Shown piece after piece: positions 34,109 to 43,776 of a stretch of DNA of 64,000 nt. Made by a program: the position numbers and the translations under genes. The number at the start of each line of letters is the position of its first letter. Positions within the stretch are counted from its first letter, which is position 1. The stretch lies in the NCBI GenBank assembly GCA_934270345.1, contig CAKQPT010000012.1:1-64000 (forward strand), read 5' to 3'. The notes beneath the pieces were generated by a model. The model saw only the letters and a program-made list of their open reading frames with translations, ran no database searches and was not told the origin of the DNA. This DNA comes from an uncultured Oribacterium sp. Its GTDB lineage: Bacteria > Bacillota > Clostridia > Lachnospirales > Lachnospiraceae.

Positions 34109-34311
34109 CCTTCTGCCTCCTTCCATGGAACCGTATCGGTCGGTTCTGTGGTATCAACATCAGGAATCGTGAGGACGATACCGGCCGGAAAAATGAAATA
34201 GTGATTGTACCGGAGATTCGCCTGCAGGATGTTCCCTGTGTAGCGCGTATCACCGAGCGTCTTCTTCGCAATCATGTCCCATGTATCGCCCTGGATTGTT
34301 GAATATGTCAT
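34105..34311 (-). CDS. P2 gpX-like tail protein (LysM-type)
   Basis: 68 residues. STIQGDTWDMIAKKTLGDTR and ILQANLRYNHYFIFPAGIVL give the LysM-like fold of tail protein X, which binds at the hub with gpD. Overlaps both neighbours by 4 bases. Confidence 0.85.
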   Translation of the reverse strand: MTYSTIQGDTWDMIAKKTLGDTRYTGNILQANLRYNHYFIFPAGIVLTIPDVDTTEPTDTVPWKEAEG

Positions 34312-37300
34312 GTAAACGCCCTCCGTGCGAGATCTTCACTATTGTCTCTCAGTACCTCGAGGACTCGTTCCGCAAACTGTGATCCGTACCGGTCGAGCTG
34401 AGCCATAACGCTTTCGTTCGCACCTCCTGCGATGTTGAAATTCACATTCACAGATGGAGTGAACGAATTGTTTACGGTCGACGAGCTGCTGGTCGGCATC
34501 TCGGCATTGATTCCCGGAGACTCCGCAAGGATGGCCTTCGTCTCGTTTGCGTTGTACACGGTCTCGCCGCCCTGAAATGCGACGAGCTCCGGTCCATCCT
34601 CACCGACGAGCTTCACGCCCTGCTCGGCGTTTCTGGTACCGGACGCATAGCCCTTTAGCTTTTTGCCACCGAGAGCACCCTGTGCTGCATTGTAGAGGTC
34701 CTTGTATGCCTGCGAGACCTTGCCGGTGCTGTCCGAAATTTCACGGATATATCCGTTGATCGTGGACCGTGCAGCCGTTCTGGCCTCAGAGGACATATCG
34801 AGTTCGCTGACAGACTGTGCAGCATTATCGGTGAGCGTCTTCATCTGAGCTGTGAACTCTGTCTGCATATCTGCGACTGAATCGGAAACGTTCTTCTGCT
34901 CCTTCTGCAGAGTCTGATAGTTATCGACCAGCTTCTGAACGGATCCATCGTCGCCCTTTTTCAGAGCATCGGCGATACCAGCGACGGCATTCACCGAGTT
35001 CTCGGAACCATCAACGAAATTCGCGAGCACATCAGAGAGACCGTCGAACTTCTCGACATTCTCCTGCACGAGTTCGAGGTTGGAGTTGTAGTCCTCCCAG
35101 TATTTCGCCTGACCCTCGAGGTTTGAATTGATGGTGCCGATGGAGAGTTCAGAAACCTTCGCGGCCTCATCCCAGAGACCCCACTGTCCGGAGATGGACT
35201 CATACGCAGAATCGTAGGCCTCCTGGTATTTCTCGGACAGCTCCTCGATACTGCCGGCGGTGTCATTGATGATGGAATTAAAATCGTCATCCGTGTTTTT
35301 ATTCGCATCGGTCGACGATGTATTCGCATCGACAGCGCCTGTGAGATTCTCATATGCCTGCTGAGACAGCTCGATCTGCTCGTTGGCCGCCTCGACGGCC
35401 TCGCGGTCATTGTCTACGGCCTTCTGAGCGATATCGTAGGCATCCTGCGCAGATGCCATCTCGTTCTCAGCGTCGAACAGAGATTCCGTGAACTCACGCT
35501 GATACTGCTCCATTTCCTCATGAACACGAGCGTAGTTCTCGCCGTTCTTCGAGCAGTTGTTCAGACGCTCGTTATAGTCCGCCATGGTGTCTGAGTATTC
35601 CTTCTGCAGATCAGCATGCTTCTTCTGAGCGTCTGTGAGGTCCTGCTGGGCCTTTGTGAGTTTGATGGAGTTCTTCTCCGCCTCGATGATTACATCGGCC
35701 TGTGCGGAGTAAACGGACTTCATTTTCTCCTGGTAGGCCTGTGCCTTCGCCTCTTCCTCCCATGCCTTAGCACGTTCTCTGAGAGCGGCAACACCACCCT
35801 TGATTTTATCGTTCTCGAGGTCGATCTGATCAGCGAGGTTAGGCATCGTCTGAGCGAGTAGTTCGAGGGTGTTGTGGTAGTCCTTCTGAGCAGAGTCTGT
35901 GTTGAGGCCGGCCTTCTCCATCTCGGCCAGCTTATCGATGTAGCGGTCAGCTGCATTCGATGTGGCCTCGACAGAACCGATAGTATCGTCGAATGATGTC
36001 TGCGCATCAGCCATCACGTCCTTTAGACTCAGCGCCTGTGCACTCAGCTGTGCAGCAGCCCGGTCGTTCGCTGTGAACGAATCATAGAGAGCGCCTCCGA
36101 CAGCGACTACACCGGCTATTCCGGCAGCTACACCGAGAAGCGGAAGACCTCCGATCGATGCACTGAACAGCGGAATGATTTTATCCGACAGACTCATCAC
36201 GGTATTGAATGCGACGACTCCAGTGGTTAGTCCGGCAAGCGCTCCAGCGCCTCCGACGATAGCCTTCACCAAGGTTGGGTTGTCCTTTATGAACTCGTTC
36301 ACCTGCGTGAGGATTTCGCTGCCGTGCTTGTAGAGGTTCGTCATGTCATCCTGGTACAGTTCGCCCATGGAGATCTGAACGCCCTCAATAGCACTCTGCA
36401 TGATGGTGTAGGCACCATTCATGTTATCGAGCTGGGTTTTTGCCTGCTGAGCTGCAGATCCGGAAGCATTTTCAAGACCGTCGACGAAAGCATTCACCTT
36501 ATCAGTGGTTGATGCGGTCATCTTATTGAACGCATTCATACCATTGGTGGTGAAGATCTGATTCAAATAAGCATTTTTCTGCTGGTCGTTGTAGCCGTTG
36601 AGTGTAGAACTTAGCTCATCAACTACATCGTTGAAATCGAGCGCCTTTCCGGTCGAATCATAGGCAGATATACCGAGTTCATCGAGAATGGCTTTCGCTT
36701 CCTCTGTAGGCGCATACAGGTCGGTCATGGCACGATTCAGCATGGTACCTGCTTCAGCGCCCGTCTTGCCCTGCTCAGCGAGTCTCAGAAGGGAAAGTGT
36801 TACAGAATCCGCACTCTGCGAATAACCATTTGCTGTGGCACCGGCTGTCGCGAGCGCTTCACCTAACTGGGAAACGTTCGTGTTCGCCATCGTGGCACCC
36901 TTCGCCATGAGGTCAGCATAGTAGTTCGCATTGTCCATGCTGTCGCCGAATGCCTTCACGGTCGTTGTGATATATCCAGCAGACTGAGCGAGGTCCATAC
37001 CACCGGCGGCGGCCAGATCGAGCACGACCGGCAGACCGGATATCTGCTCCTGCGCATTGAGTCCGGCCATCGCGAGGATGTAGAGACCTTCTGCAGACTG
37101 CTGTGCCGTGAACGATGTCGTGGCGCCCATCTCTTTCGCATAATCAGAGAGATCGGAGACCGCTCCGGTCGTAGTGCCCATAGTCGCGGCGACCTGACTC
37201 ATTTCAGCCTGGAACGAACCGGAGACCTGCAGTGTTTCACCATATGCACCAACAAGGCTCTTGAAGCCCTCGATCAGACCGGAGGAAACGAGTGCATTTG

Positions 37301-37817
37301 ACATACCGTTGATAGCGTCAATGGTACTTCCACCCATTTTCTCGGCCTGCTCGGCAGCAGCTTCCTGTGCCTTCTTGAGCTTGTCTGTCTCGGTGGCAAG
37401 ACGCGCCTGCTCCTGTTTCAGATTGCTGGTATCAATACCGGCCTCCTCCATAGAAGCACCGAGCTTGTGAAGCTCTGCGGTCTGCTCATCGAGAGACTTC
37501 GTGGTCTTTTCAATCTGGGCCTGTTTAGATAACAGCTTATTCTCGAGAGAAGACGAATAGTTCCCTGTCTCCTGGATCTCCTTCTGAATGTTCTCGTACT
37601 GCTTCTGAAGAAGCTGCAGCTTTTCCTGTGTGCGTGAGATTGCGCTCTGCTGTTTCTCGTATGCGGAAATCTGACTCTGCATCGAGTTGAGACCCGCAAT
37701 ATCACGCTGCATAGCGCGGACAGTGTCAGAAGCCTTGGAGAACGACTGTGTGAATCCATGATTCAGCTGGCCATTCAAGGCGAACAAAATCTGATATTCT
37801 TTTGAATTTACGGCCAT
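34308..37817 (-). CDS. tail tape measure protein
   Basis: 1169 residues, so a long tail. N-terminal coiled coils (LEKTQEKLQLLQKQYENIQK-like region and IEKTTKSLDEQTAELHKLGA), then a TP901-type core at about 200-520 (ATTSFTAQQSAEGLYILAMA, GGMDLAQSAGYITTTVKAFG, ALATAGATANGYSQSADSVT), two hydrophobic stretches (IVGGAGALAGLTTGVVAFNT and LGVAAGIAGVVAVGGALYD), and more coiled coil. It sets tail length. It starts directly after the -1 frameshift chaperone product. Confidence 0.95.
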   Translation of the reverse strand: MAVNSKEYQILFALNGQLNHGFTQSFSKASDTVRAMQRDIAGLNSMQSQISAYEKQQSAISRTQEKLQLLQKQYENIQKEIQETGNYSSSLENKLLSKQAQIEKTTKSLDEQTAELHKLGASMEEAGIDTSNLKQEQARLATETDKLKKAQEAAAEQAEKMGGSTIDAINGMSNALVSSGLIEGFKSLVGAYGETLQVSGSFQAEMSQVAATMGTTTGAVSDLSDYAKEMGATTSFTAQQSAEGLYILAMAGLNAQEQISGLPVVLDLAAAGGMDLAQSAGYITTTVKAFGDSMDNANYYADLMAKGATMANTNVSQLGEALATAGATANGYSQSADSVTLSLLRLAEQGKTGAEAGTMLNRAMTDLYAPTEEAKAILDELGISAYDSTGKALDFNDVVDELSSTLNGYNDQQKNAYLNQIFTTNGMNAFNKMTASTTDKVNAFVDGLENASGSAAQQAKTQLDNMNGAYTIMQSAIEGVQISMGELYQDDMTNLYKHGSEILTQVNEFIKDNPTLVKAIVGGAGALAGLTTGVVAFNTVMSLSDKIIPLFSASIGGLPLLGVAAGIAGVVAVGGALYDSFTANDRAAAQLSAQALSLKDVMADAQTSFDDTIGSVEATSNAADRYIDKLAEMEKAGLNTDSAQKDYHNTLELLAQTMPNLADQIDLENDKIKGGVAALRERAKAWEEEAKAQAYQEKMKSVYSAQADVIIEAEKNSIKLTKAQQDLTDAQKKHADLQKEYSDTMADYNERLNNCSKNGENYARVHEEMEQYQREFTESLFDAENEMASAQDAYDIAQKAVDNDREAVEAANEQIELSQQAYENLTGAVDANTSSTDANKNTDDDFNSIINDTAGSIEELSEKYQEAYDSAYESISGQWGLWDEAAKVSELSIGTINSNLEGQAKYWEDYNSNLELVQENVEKFDGLSDVLANFVDGSENSVNAVAGIADALKKGDDGSVQKLVDNYQTLQKEQKNVSDSVADMQTEFTAQMKTLTDNAAQSVSELDMSSEARTAARSTINGYIREISDSTGKVSQAYKDLYNAAQGALGGKKLKGYASGTRNAEQGVKLVGEDGPELVAFQGGETVYNANETKAILAESPGINAEMPTSSSSTVNNSFTPSVNVNFNIAGGANESVMAQLDRYGSQFAERVLEVLRDNSEDLARRAFT

Positions 37818-37818
37818 G

Positions 37819-38333
37819 TCATTCCTCCTTCTTTGGAATCAAGCTGTTGTTGATGTCGATCCACATGACGAACTCTGTCAGAGGGCAATCCATCCAGAAG
37901 TCGACCGAGGTGTGATTGCTCTTTGCCATGATCAGCGAATTCTTCATCACCCACTCGGCAGGGTTATCACCGCTTATCCCGGTTCGTTGAAAAAATTTCT
38001 GCAGGAAACCATCAGCTGCTCGAACTTGTTCATCGGCAGTGCCTGAATAAGGTCGGAACCGACAGGCTCTGTGCAGGCCTTCGCGGCCATGATCGTGCAG
38101 AAATCCGGGTCGAACCTCGGAGAGAGGACAATGATTCCCTTCGAGCCGAGTTCTCTGTAGATCGCGACGAAATCGCGTCCGGTCAGCTTCGTGAAATCGA
38201 ATGTGAGAGAGTTCAGTTCCTTATCCTCGTACTTGAACGGAGTAGCAAAGCTCATCGTGTAATGAGCAGCCTTCTTTCCGGAATCGAGCAGCTTCTCAGC
38301 CGTTGTAGATGTTTCGTTTTTCTTTTCTGCCAT
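37819..38333 (-). CDS. tail assembly chaperone with -1 programmed frameshift
   Basis: The zero-frame product (37974-38333, 119 residues, MAEKKNETS to NFFNEPG) matches a tail chaperone of the P2 gpE type. At 37990-37998 the coding strand reads AAA TTT TTT C, a slippery run. A -1 shift there bypasses the stop and continues with RTGISGDNPAEWVMKNSLIM, then about 38 further residues to a TGA at 37819, four bases before the tape measure ATG. The fused product would be about 171 residues, the G/GT arrangement conserved in tailed phages. Confidence 0.8.
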
Positions 38334-38350
38334 TGTTTTGCTCCTTTACA

Positions 38351-38385
38351 GAAAAACCACCTCCGGTTTTGATGCCAGAGGTGGT
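38351..38385 (-). terminator. terminator between tail tube and chaperone genes
   Basis: Minus-strand ACCACCTC pairs with GAGGTGGT followed by TTTTT. It may lower expression of the chaperone and tape measure relative to tube and sheath. Confidence 0.7.
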
Positions 38386-38403
38386 GAGGTGAAATGAAAA
38401 TGC

Positions 38404-38910
38404 TTATCTTCCGAGTGCCTTTCTGACATTCTCGAGATAGTCGACGCCGTCGATGTAGCAGATATAGTTCAGTGGGTCGAGCTCAATCTGCTTTACACCC
38501 TCGATGTATACTGCATAGTAGCGAACTGCGAAGCTGCTTGCCGGTGAGGTGGCGCTGTGAGGTGCGAGCGTACCTCCGGTGAGGCCCTTCGGAATAACCA
38601 CCAGAACACGCTTGATGTTCTTGTACTCGAGCTCACAGGTAACAGGGTTCTCATCCTGTCGAGCAGCTCTCAGCTCGATGTGGTGACGCTTAGGCGTAGA
38701 CAGACCGTATGCCTCATTCGTGTGCTCTCTCCAGTTCAGTGAGAGCGTCATGGCATCAATGTGGGCGGTGACGGCTTCGATGTTGCCACCGATACCAGCA
38801 CCGGACAGAGACTGCGTGAGGAACGAGATATCCGGCAGCACTGCCGAAGCGGTGCCGTCGTATCTGTTCGCGTCCTCGTATACGTCATAATTGACAGTTA
38901 ACTGTTCCAT
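38404..38910 (-). CDS. major tail tube protein (P2 gpFII-like)
   Basis: 168 residues. VNYDVYEDANRYDGTASAVL, PDISFLTQSLSGAGIGGNIE and RVVIPKG-like VVIPKGLTGGTLAPH fit the contractile-tail tube family. It stacks as hexamers inside the sheath and follows the sheath gene by 13 bases. Confidence 0.9.
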   Translation of the reverse strand: MEQLTVNYDVYEDANRYDGTASAVLPDISFLTQSLSGAGIGGNIEAVTAHIDAMTLSLNWREHTNEAYGLSTPKRHHIELRAARQDENPVTCELEYKNIKRVLVVIPKGLTGGTLAPHSATSPASSFAVRYYAVYIEGVKQIELDPLNYICYIDGVDYLENVRKALGR

Positions 38911-38923
38911 ACTTCCTCCTTCC

Positions 38924-40102
38924 TTAGCCGACCAGCGCGGTCTCTACGTAGCTCGCATCATACTCCAGCACGAAGTCGAGCTCCTGCATCGGAGACGGCG
39001 GAGTGATGTAGATGTGAACCTTGATGATTCCGGCCATGAGGTTTGCGAGTGGGTTCTCGTCGTCGTGGATCTCCGCTCTTGCACCGAGGAGATAGCCCTG
39101 GCCAACGAGGCCATTCAGCCAGATGTTGACGGAATCCATGATGGTATCAAGGAGACGTCTGTTCATCGGCTTATCCAGCTTCTTCCAGTAGGTCTTGATG
39201 AGCGTGTTGTTGACGAAGTCGAACATACGCGCGATCGGGATGAAGTAGTCCTTCACATCGGTGCTGGTCGGATAGCATCCGGTATAGTTGCCCCATGCCA
39301 CGAGGGAACCCATGTGGTTGAGGGCGGTCACGATGCCGGCATTGTTCAGAACGTTCGCCTGGTTTAGCGACAGGAGCACCTCGGTGCCGTCCTTCAGGCA
39401 GATGCCGTCGCCGTAGATCTCCTTGTTGGACGGGGACTCATACGGAATACCGGAGTTCTCTGCGTCGGTAGCGGCTGTTCTGCCTGCGATGATGGTGGAC
39501 ATGTGGAACTTCTTGTCACCGAGCTTCATGAACGGCCAGCAGACGATGTCGTTCTCTGTGAACGAGCCGGCGTTCTTCTTCGTCACTGCAGCTGTGTAGG
39601 AGTCTGCATCGACATCGACGATAGCCTTCGCTCTGAACATACCGTTCACGACCGGAGCCTTCGCATGCATCGCAGTCACGACCTCAGATTCTGTTGAGAA
39701 TCCAGGAGCGACGAGCATATCCGGGATGATGCCGAACATCGACATGCAGAGCTCGATAGCCTCAAAACCGGTGGCCACCTGTGTAGCGGTCGCAGTGAGG
39801 TCCTTGCTACCCTCACTAGCAGTGCCAACAGGGTTGATGATGACCGGCTGGCGTCCGAAAATCTTGAAATGAGAGTAGATGAACTCGCAGATCGGGAACT
39901 TCTCCCAGTCATCAGAGTAGCCGAGTGCCTCGACAGCCTCCGCATAGGAAGTGCAAAGCACCGGAGTGCCCGGAGTCGCGGCCTTTTCAGCCTTCGAGAG
40001 CGGAGCAGGACCGACCACGAACGGGATACCGACATCCGCCGTGTTCGGAGTTGATACAGCTGTAGCATTCTGCGTTACCTTAATGCCGTGATTAACAGCC
40101 AT
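38924..40102 (-). CDS. contractile tail sheath protein (P2 gpFI-like)
   Basis: 392 residues. NHGIKVTQNATAVSTPNTAD at the N-terminus (the extended arm), VLCTSYAEAVEALGYSDDWE, ALNHMGSLVAWGNYTGCYPT, and a C-terminal arm IIKVHIYITPPSPMQELDFV. This shows the phage is a myovirus. Confidence 0.9.
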   Translation of the reverse strand: MAVNHGIKVTQNATAVSTPNTADVGIPFVVGPAPLSKAEKAATPGTPVLCTSYAEAVEALGYSDDWEKFPICEFIYSHFKIFGRQPVIINPVGTASEGSKDLTATATQVATGFEAIELCMSMFGIIPDMLVAPGFSTESEVVTAMHAKAPVVNGMFRAKAIVDVDADSYTAAVTKKNAGSFTENDIVCWPFMKLGDKKFHMSTIIAGRTAATDAENSGIPYESPSNKEIYGDGICLKDGTEVLLSLNQANVLNNAGIVTALNHMGSLVAWGNYTGCYPTSTDVKDYFIPIARMFDFVNNTLIKTYWKKLDKPMNRRLLDTIMDSVNIWLNGLVGQGYLLGARAEIHDDENPLANLMAGIIKVHIYITPPSPMQELDFVLEYDASYVETALVG

Positions 40103-40116
40103 GTGTTTTCCTCCTT

Positions 40117-40401
40117 TTAATCTTCATTACGGGCAATGCGTCTGTAGAGCTTGTACAGGTCACTGCCCTGGGTCTTTAACTCGGCCATTGCCTTCGGGAA
40201 ATCAGCTCCATCGACAATGAGCGCTTTCAGAGACGGCTTGTGATTGAGTGCGATGACGATTTCCGGTCGCCGAAGCGCCTCTTTCACAGAACCGGGGATG
40301 ATGGTGCCGGTCTGAAGGATGCCCTTCAGTGACGGGCCCATGTAAATTGAATAGCCGGCAGATTTACCGCCGGCTTCCTCTGGTGTTCTTTTTACTGACA
40401 T
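40117..40401 (-). CDS. small phage protein preceding the sheath gene
   Basis: 94 residues from ATG 40401 (MSVKRTPEEAGGKSAGYSIY, GPSLKGILQTGTIIPGSVKE). The in-frame upstream extension lies inside the previous gene. Occurs at this position in related clostridial myophages; function unknown. Confidence 0.7.
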   Translation of the reverse strand: MSVKRTPEEAGGKSAGYSIYMGPSLKGILQTGTIIPGSVKEALRRPEIVIALNHKPSLKALIVDGADFPKAMAELKTQGSDLYKLYRRIARNED

Positions 40402-40916
40402 TACAAATAGTCCTTTCCGAAAAGCATCTGACGTTCCTCCTGTACAGATGGAATCTCCCATGTGGTGACCATCTCGCCTACGTAGTACGGCTGCAGATCC
40501 TCCTGGTAGATGACAGTTTCGATTTTTCCGTCATCATCTCCTGTGTACAGTCGGTATCGATTGTCTACGACAGGGAATTTGAGAAGGGCGATTCTCATGC
40601 GTTCCATGAGATTCATGAGCATGAGCGAACCTTCGACCGCGTCCTCGTTGAATACGCAGAAAATAGAGCGAATTGTAACAAGAGAACGGTTTCTGCTTCC
40701 GTCTGGAATGAGATCCTGTCCGGTCACCTTCTTATGCAGGATGTACGGGGCGTACTTCGTCGGCGTCTTTCCGCTCGGCAGGGCCATCACATGGACACCT
40801 GCTGGTCGGTACTCGTCCGAAGCCTCGCCCTTCTCACGCTTTGTCGGGAGAATCATGTCCTTCGTCTGCTCCTCGGTGAACTTTTTTAGTGCCTCGAGAA
40901 ATGTTACTGTGTCCAT
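40401..40916 (-). CDS. phage tail/neck protein, unassigned
   Basis: 171 residues: MDTVTFLEALKKFTEEQTKD, RPAGVHVMALPSGKTPTKYA, SLVTIRSIFCVFNEDAVEGS, VETTWEIP-like TTWEIPSVQEE. Size and place between gpZ-like and sheath genes fit a tail terminator or completion protein. No family recognised. The start overlaps nothing and follows the upstream stop directly. Confidence 0.65.
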   Translation of the reverse strand: MDTVTFLEALKKFTEEQTKDMILPTKREKGEASDEYRPAGVHVMALPSGKTPTKYAPYILHKKVTGQDLIPDGSRNRSLVTIRSIFCVFNEDAVEGSLMLMNLMERMRIALLKFPVVDNRYRLYTGDDDGKIETVIYQEDLQPYYVGEMVTTWEIPSVQEERQMLFGKDYL

Positions 40917-41546
40917 TTACTTCCCCCATCCATTCAAAATTCGTGTGATTTCATGCTCGATACGTTCCTCGAACTTATCCGATGCATCCTTAACAAGCTT
41001 CTCAGCAACCTCCTCGTTACCGACCATCTGAGCGACAGACGGGCCCATGATTTCCTCGATGCCTGCTCCGTTTCTTGAGAATATTCCGGTATGGTCATTG
41101 GACATGGTTGCCGTGAATGCATGCTCAAACAGTGCAGGAGATGTGCCGAGGAGCACATGCCCATAGGCCGGACGTCCTTTCGGAAGCATCTGCCATCCTT
41201 TGCTCGTATAGCCTCGAACGAGGTCGTTTTTGTCGTAGATCGGGCTCTTGGGCCTCGATCCATCGAACCGATACAGAGGAATTTTCCGGCCGGAGAACCG
41301 GACGCTTGCGATAACGCCGTTTCCAGTCTGATAGCTGACCTTTATGGTTTCCTCGGATCGGATGTTCTTTTCGGAGATAGCGTATCGCTCACGGATTCTC
41401 TCATATGATTTCTTGCGGAGCTCTGCGACCGCTCTCGGCATTGCCGAGTTGATTGCTTTTTGGACTCCGTCCGGAACACTGGACAGAACCTTATCCGCAC
41501 GTTCGAGCGCCTCACCGCCGAATGCATCGACTTTTACTACCATCAT
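40917..41546 (-). CDS. minor tail protein Z-like
   Basis: 209 residues. VKVDAFGGEALERADKVLSS, AELRKKSYERIRERYAISEK, SRPKSPIYDKNDLVRGYTSK and GHVLLGTSPALFEHAFTATM resemble the GPZ tail protein family of lambdoid phages, which act at tail completion. ATG at 41546 or the next codon. Confidence 0.75.
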   Translation of the reverse strand: MMVVKVDAFGGEALERADKVLSSVPDGVQKAINSAMPRAVAELRKKSYERIRERYAISEKNIRSEETIKVSYQTGNGVIASVRFSGRKIPLYRFDGSRPKSPIYDKNDLVRGYTSKGWQMLPKGRPAYGHVLLGTSPALFEHAFTATMSNDHTGIFSRNGAGIEEIMGPSVAQMVGNEEVAEKLVKDASDKFEERIEHEITRILNGWGK

Positions 41547-41899
41547 TCGTCAATCGCCTCCAGCTCAAGTCTGACCATGCCCATTTCAACTGTGCTCGTG
41601 GCAATAAAAAAGCGATGGTAGAATGACTGATCATCCGCATCGCTTATCTTTATTGGTTTTCCCTGCTCCGGCTGAATGCCGATATCATCGAGGTGGCAGT
41701 GCATGACGGATGTCACTCGGTACAGACCGGCGGCATGGTCATTCACGCTGGCGGAGCGGTCCTGCTCCTTGAGGCCAGACAGCACGATCGGAATCACGTG
41801 CTCCTCGCCGTCATAGATGACCGACCGTTCCTCAGCGAACTCATCGAGGTTCAGAAACACACCCTTGATGTCATGCGCGATAGCATCTCTAAAACTCAT
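41543..41899 (-). CDS. head-tail joining protein candidate
   Basis: 118 residues. SFRDAIAHDIKGVFLNLDEF, EERSVIYDGEEHVIPIVLSG and GLYRVTSVMHCHLDDIGIQP fit a small beta-rich head-tail connector (lambda FII-type) by content and position. Overlaps the gpZ-like gene by 4 bases. Confidence 0.65.
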   Translation of the reverse strand: MSFRDAIAHDIKGVFLNLDEFAEERSVIYDGEEHVIPIVLSGLKEQDRSASVNDHAAGLYRVTSVMHCHLDDIGIQPEQGKPIKISDADDQSFYHRFFIATSTVEMGMVRLELEAIDE

Positions 41900-41900
41900 G

Positions 41901-42290
41901 TCACGCCTCCGTCGATAAATCCTCGATGGCCTTGATGACCGCCTTCTTACTCCGGAGCTTTGAGGTGTCGATGCCGATAAGCTCGGCAGATTCCTTCAGC
42001 TCTTCAAAAGACATGTCATTGTAGTCGACATATTCATCGTCTGTAGCCTTAGAAACGGCTTCCTCCTCGGCTTCTGACTCATCAGGGGTAGTGTCACCTT
42101 CTGAATCATCGAAAGCGTCTGGAATCGAGTCCTGTGAAGCCACAGGCTCGACTGCGGACGCAACACCGAGTCCAATGAGGCGCTCAGCCTCCATATCATC
42201 GATGTCGATGACCTCACCTTCGCCTTTCGGCTTCAGAAAACCGTTCTGATCTCTGTACCCATAAACGCCAGCAACAATCTTAATCTTCAT
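41901..42290 (-). CDS. small head protein with HeH/SAP-like C-terminus
   Basis: 129 residues. N-terminal strands MKIKIVAGVYGYRDQNGFLK and GEGEVIDIDDMEAERLIGLG, an acidic Ser/Glu linker, then a short helix-extended-helix unit FEELKESAELIGIDTSKLRS followed by KKAVIKAIE that resembles SAP/HeH DNA-binding motifs. Possibly a connector or DNA-contact protein. Confidence 0.65.
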   Translation of the reverse strand: MKIKIVAGVYGYRDQNGFLKPKGEGEVIDIDDMEAERLIGLGVASAVEPVASQDSIPDAFDDSEGDTTPDESEAEEEAVSKATDDEYVDYNDMSFEELKESAELIGIDTSKLRSKKAVIKAIEDLSTEA

Positions 42291-42312
42291 ACGCGCTCCT
42301 TTCGTCCGTGCC

Positions 42313-43389
42313 TTACGCTACAACGTTTGCGGCGTAGATGTACGGGTTCTTGTTCTTCGGAGCTGCCAGCGGACGGGATGCGATACGAATCTTTCTCGTA
42401 TCGGTATCCTGATTTACGAACACCTTCGGAACACGTGCCTTTGCATAGGTCGTGTAGTTAATCTGGCCGAGGTCGATCTGGGTGATCTGGCCATACATCA
42501 TGTGGCCACAGCCCGGAGCTGTTACCATTGCGGAGGTAGCGGGGAACAGCTTTGTTGCAGTGCCGGCCTCGTCCTCGCACTCTTCATCAGCACAGAATAC
42601 CGCGAGACGGAAACCGCCGAAGTTCAGAGTTCCGATGTAGGTAACGCCCTCATCACCGGTCAGAGTCTCGTTCACGGTCGCATCGTTGAATGCGGTATTT
42701 CTGTCGAGCATAGTCTTGATCTTCTCATCCTTGAGGAAAGCATCGTAGGCATCAGCACCGAGGATGAGATCGGATGCAGCAAGACCTCTTCTGGAGAGCA
42801 GTCTCGCCATCGCCTGGACGTCGTCATAAGCGCTTCCGCCTGTCTCGTTCCACTTCTTGGAAACGGTGTAGGTGTGGCCGGAAGTCTCACCATCATAGAA
42901 CCTCACGACGAGCTGGTCACCCTTCGTGGTTGCATCGATGTACTCCTGCATCGTGCAGCCGTTCTCAATCATGGTCTTAACCGCCATCCACTCCTCACGA
43001 CGAGTGATGCGAGCATCGAGATCGACGAGATCCTGTGCCATGATACGAGCGGCTCTAACCTGCTCATCGACATTGGCGTAGATGGCCTCGCCAAATCCAC
43101 GCTTGTTAAGCTCGTCGAGAGTCAGGTTACGAGACGGCGCAATGTATGCCGGCTCATACTCATGAATTTCATAGCCTCTACGTGCAATCGGAATGTCACC
43201 GACTCTAGGTGCTACGAAAGCAGCCATCTTGCGATCACCGTCACGGTACTCGGTGAGGACCTTGTCGGAATGGAAGATATCTGCTTCGGATGTCGGGAAA
43301 TAACGATTCTTGAAGAAGGTCGCTCTCGGAACCTGCTCCTCAAGAATCTGCATTAAAACATAAGTCATGAAAAAATTCAGAACTGCCAT
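42313..43389 (-). CDS. major capsid protein, lambda gpE family
   Basis: 358 residues, HK97 fold of the Phage_cap_E family: RATFFKNRYFPTSEADIFHS, VAPRVGDIPIARRGYEIHEY, PAYIAPSRNLTLDELNKRGF, LILGADAYDAFLKDEKIKTM. It forms the icosahedral shell with the decoration protein downstream in transcription order upstream of it (43408). Confidence 0.9.
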   Translation of the reverse strand: MAVLNFFMTYVLMQILEEQVPRATFFKNRYFPTSEADIFHSDKVLTEYRDGDRKMAAFVAPRVGDIPIARRGYEIHEYEPAYIAPSRNLTLDELNKRGFGEAIYANVDEQVRAARIMAQDLVDLDARITRREEWMAVKTMIENGCTMQEYIDATTKGDQLVVRFYDGETSGHTYTVSKKWNETGGSAYDDVQAMARLLSRRGLAASDLILGADAYDAFLKDEKIKTMLDRNTAFNDATVNETLTGDEGVTYIGTLNFGGFRLAVFCADEECEDEAGTATKLFPATSAMVTAPGCGHMMYGQITQIDLGQINYTTYAKARVPKVFVNQDTDTRKIRIASRPLAAPKNKNPYIYAANVVA

Positions 43390-43407
43390 TTTTTAACCTC
43401 CTGTAGG

Positions 43408-43776
43408 TCAGGCCATAGCCTGCTTGAAATAGATGTTCTTCGTGCGAAGGGTGTCACGATCGGCCTCGGTCAGCGCGTAGGTATCAGCTACGGTTACCTT
43501 GTCCGGATCGAAGCAGCCGGAGATATAAACGGTCACGTTTATATCAGCGGTGCCGACGGTCGTATCGTCGCAGAGAATGCAGTCTGGTGTAGCACCCTTT
43601 GCCATGACCGCGAGCTTTCCATCGGTATCCTTGGAAAGCACAGTACCACGCTTCAGCGTTGCCGCTGCAGACAGTGCCTTGATTGTGCCACCACCAACGA
43701 TGACCTGCGGAGCGAGGCCGGTGATGAGGCCGTCATACTCCATCGTTCCAGTGAGCTTGTCCAGATTCTTAGCCAT
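43408..43776 (-). CDS. head decoration protein (lambda gpD family)
   Basis: 122 residues. GLAPQVIVGGGTIKALSAAA, TLKRGTVLSKDTDGKLAVMA and ILCDDTTVGTADINVTVYIS match the HDPD family that caps capsid three-folds. Confidence 0.85.
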   Translation of the reverse strand: MAKNLDKLTGTMEYDGLITGLAPQVIVGGGTIKALSAAATLKRGTVLSKDTDGKLAVMAKGATPDCILCDDTTVGTADINVTVYISGCFDPDKVTVADTYALTEADRDTLRTKNIYFKQAMA

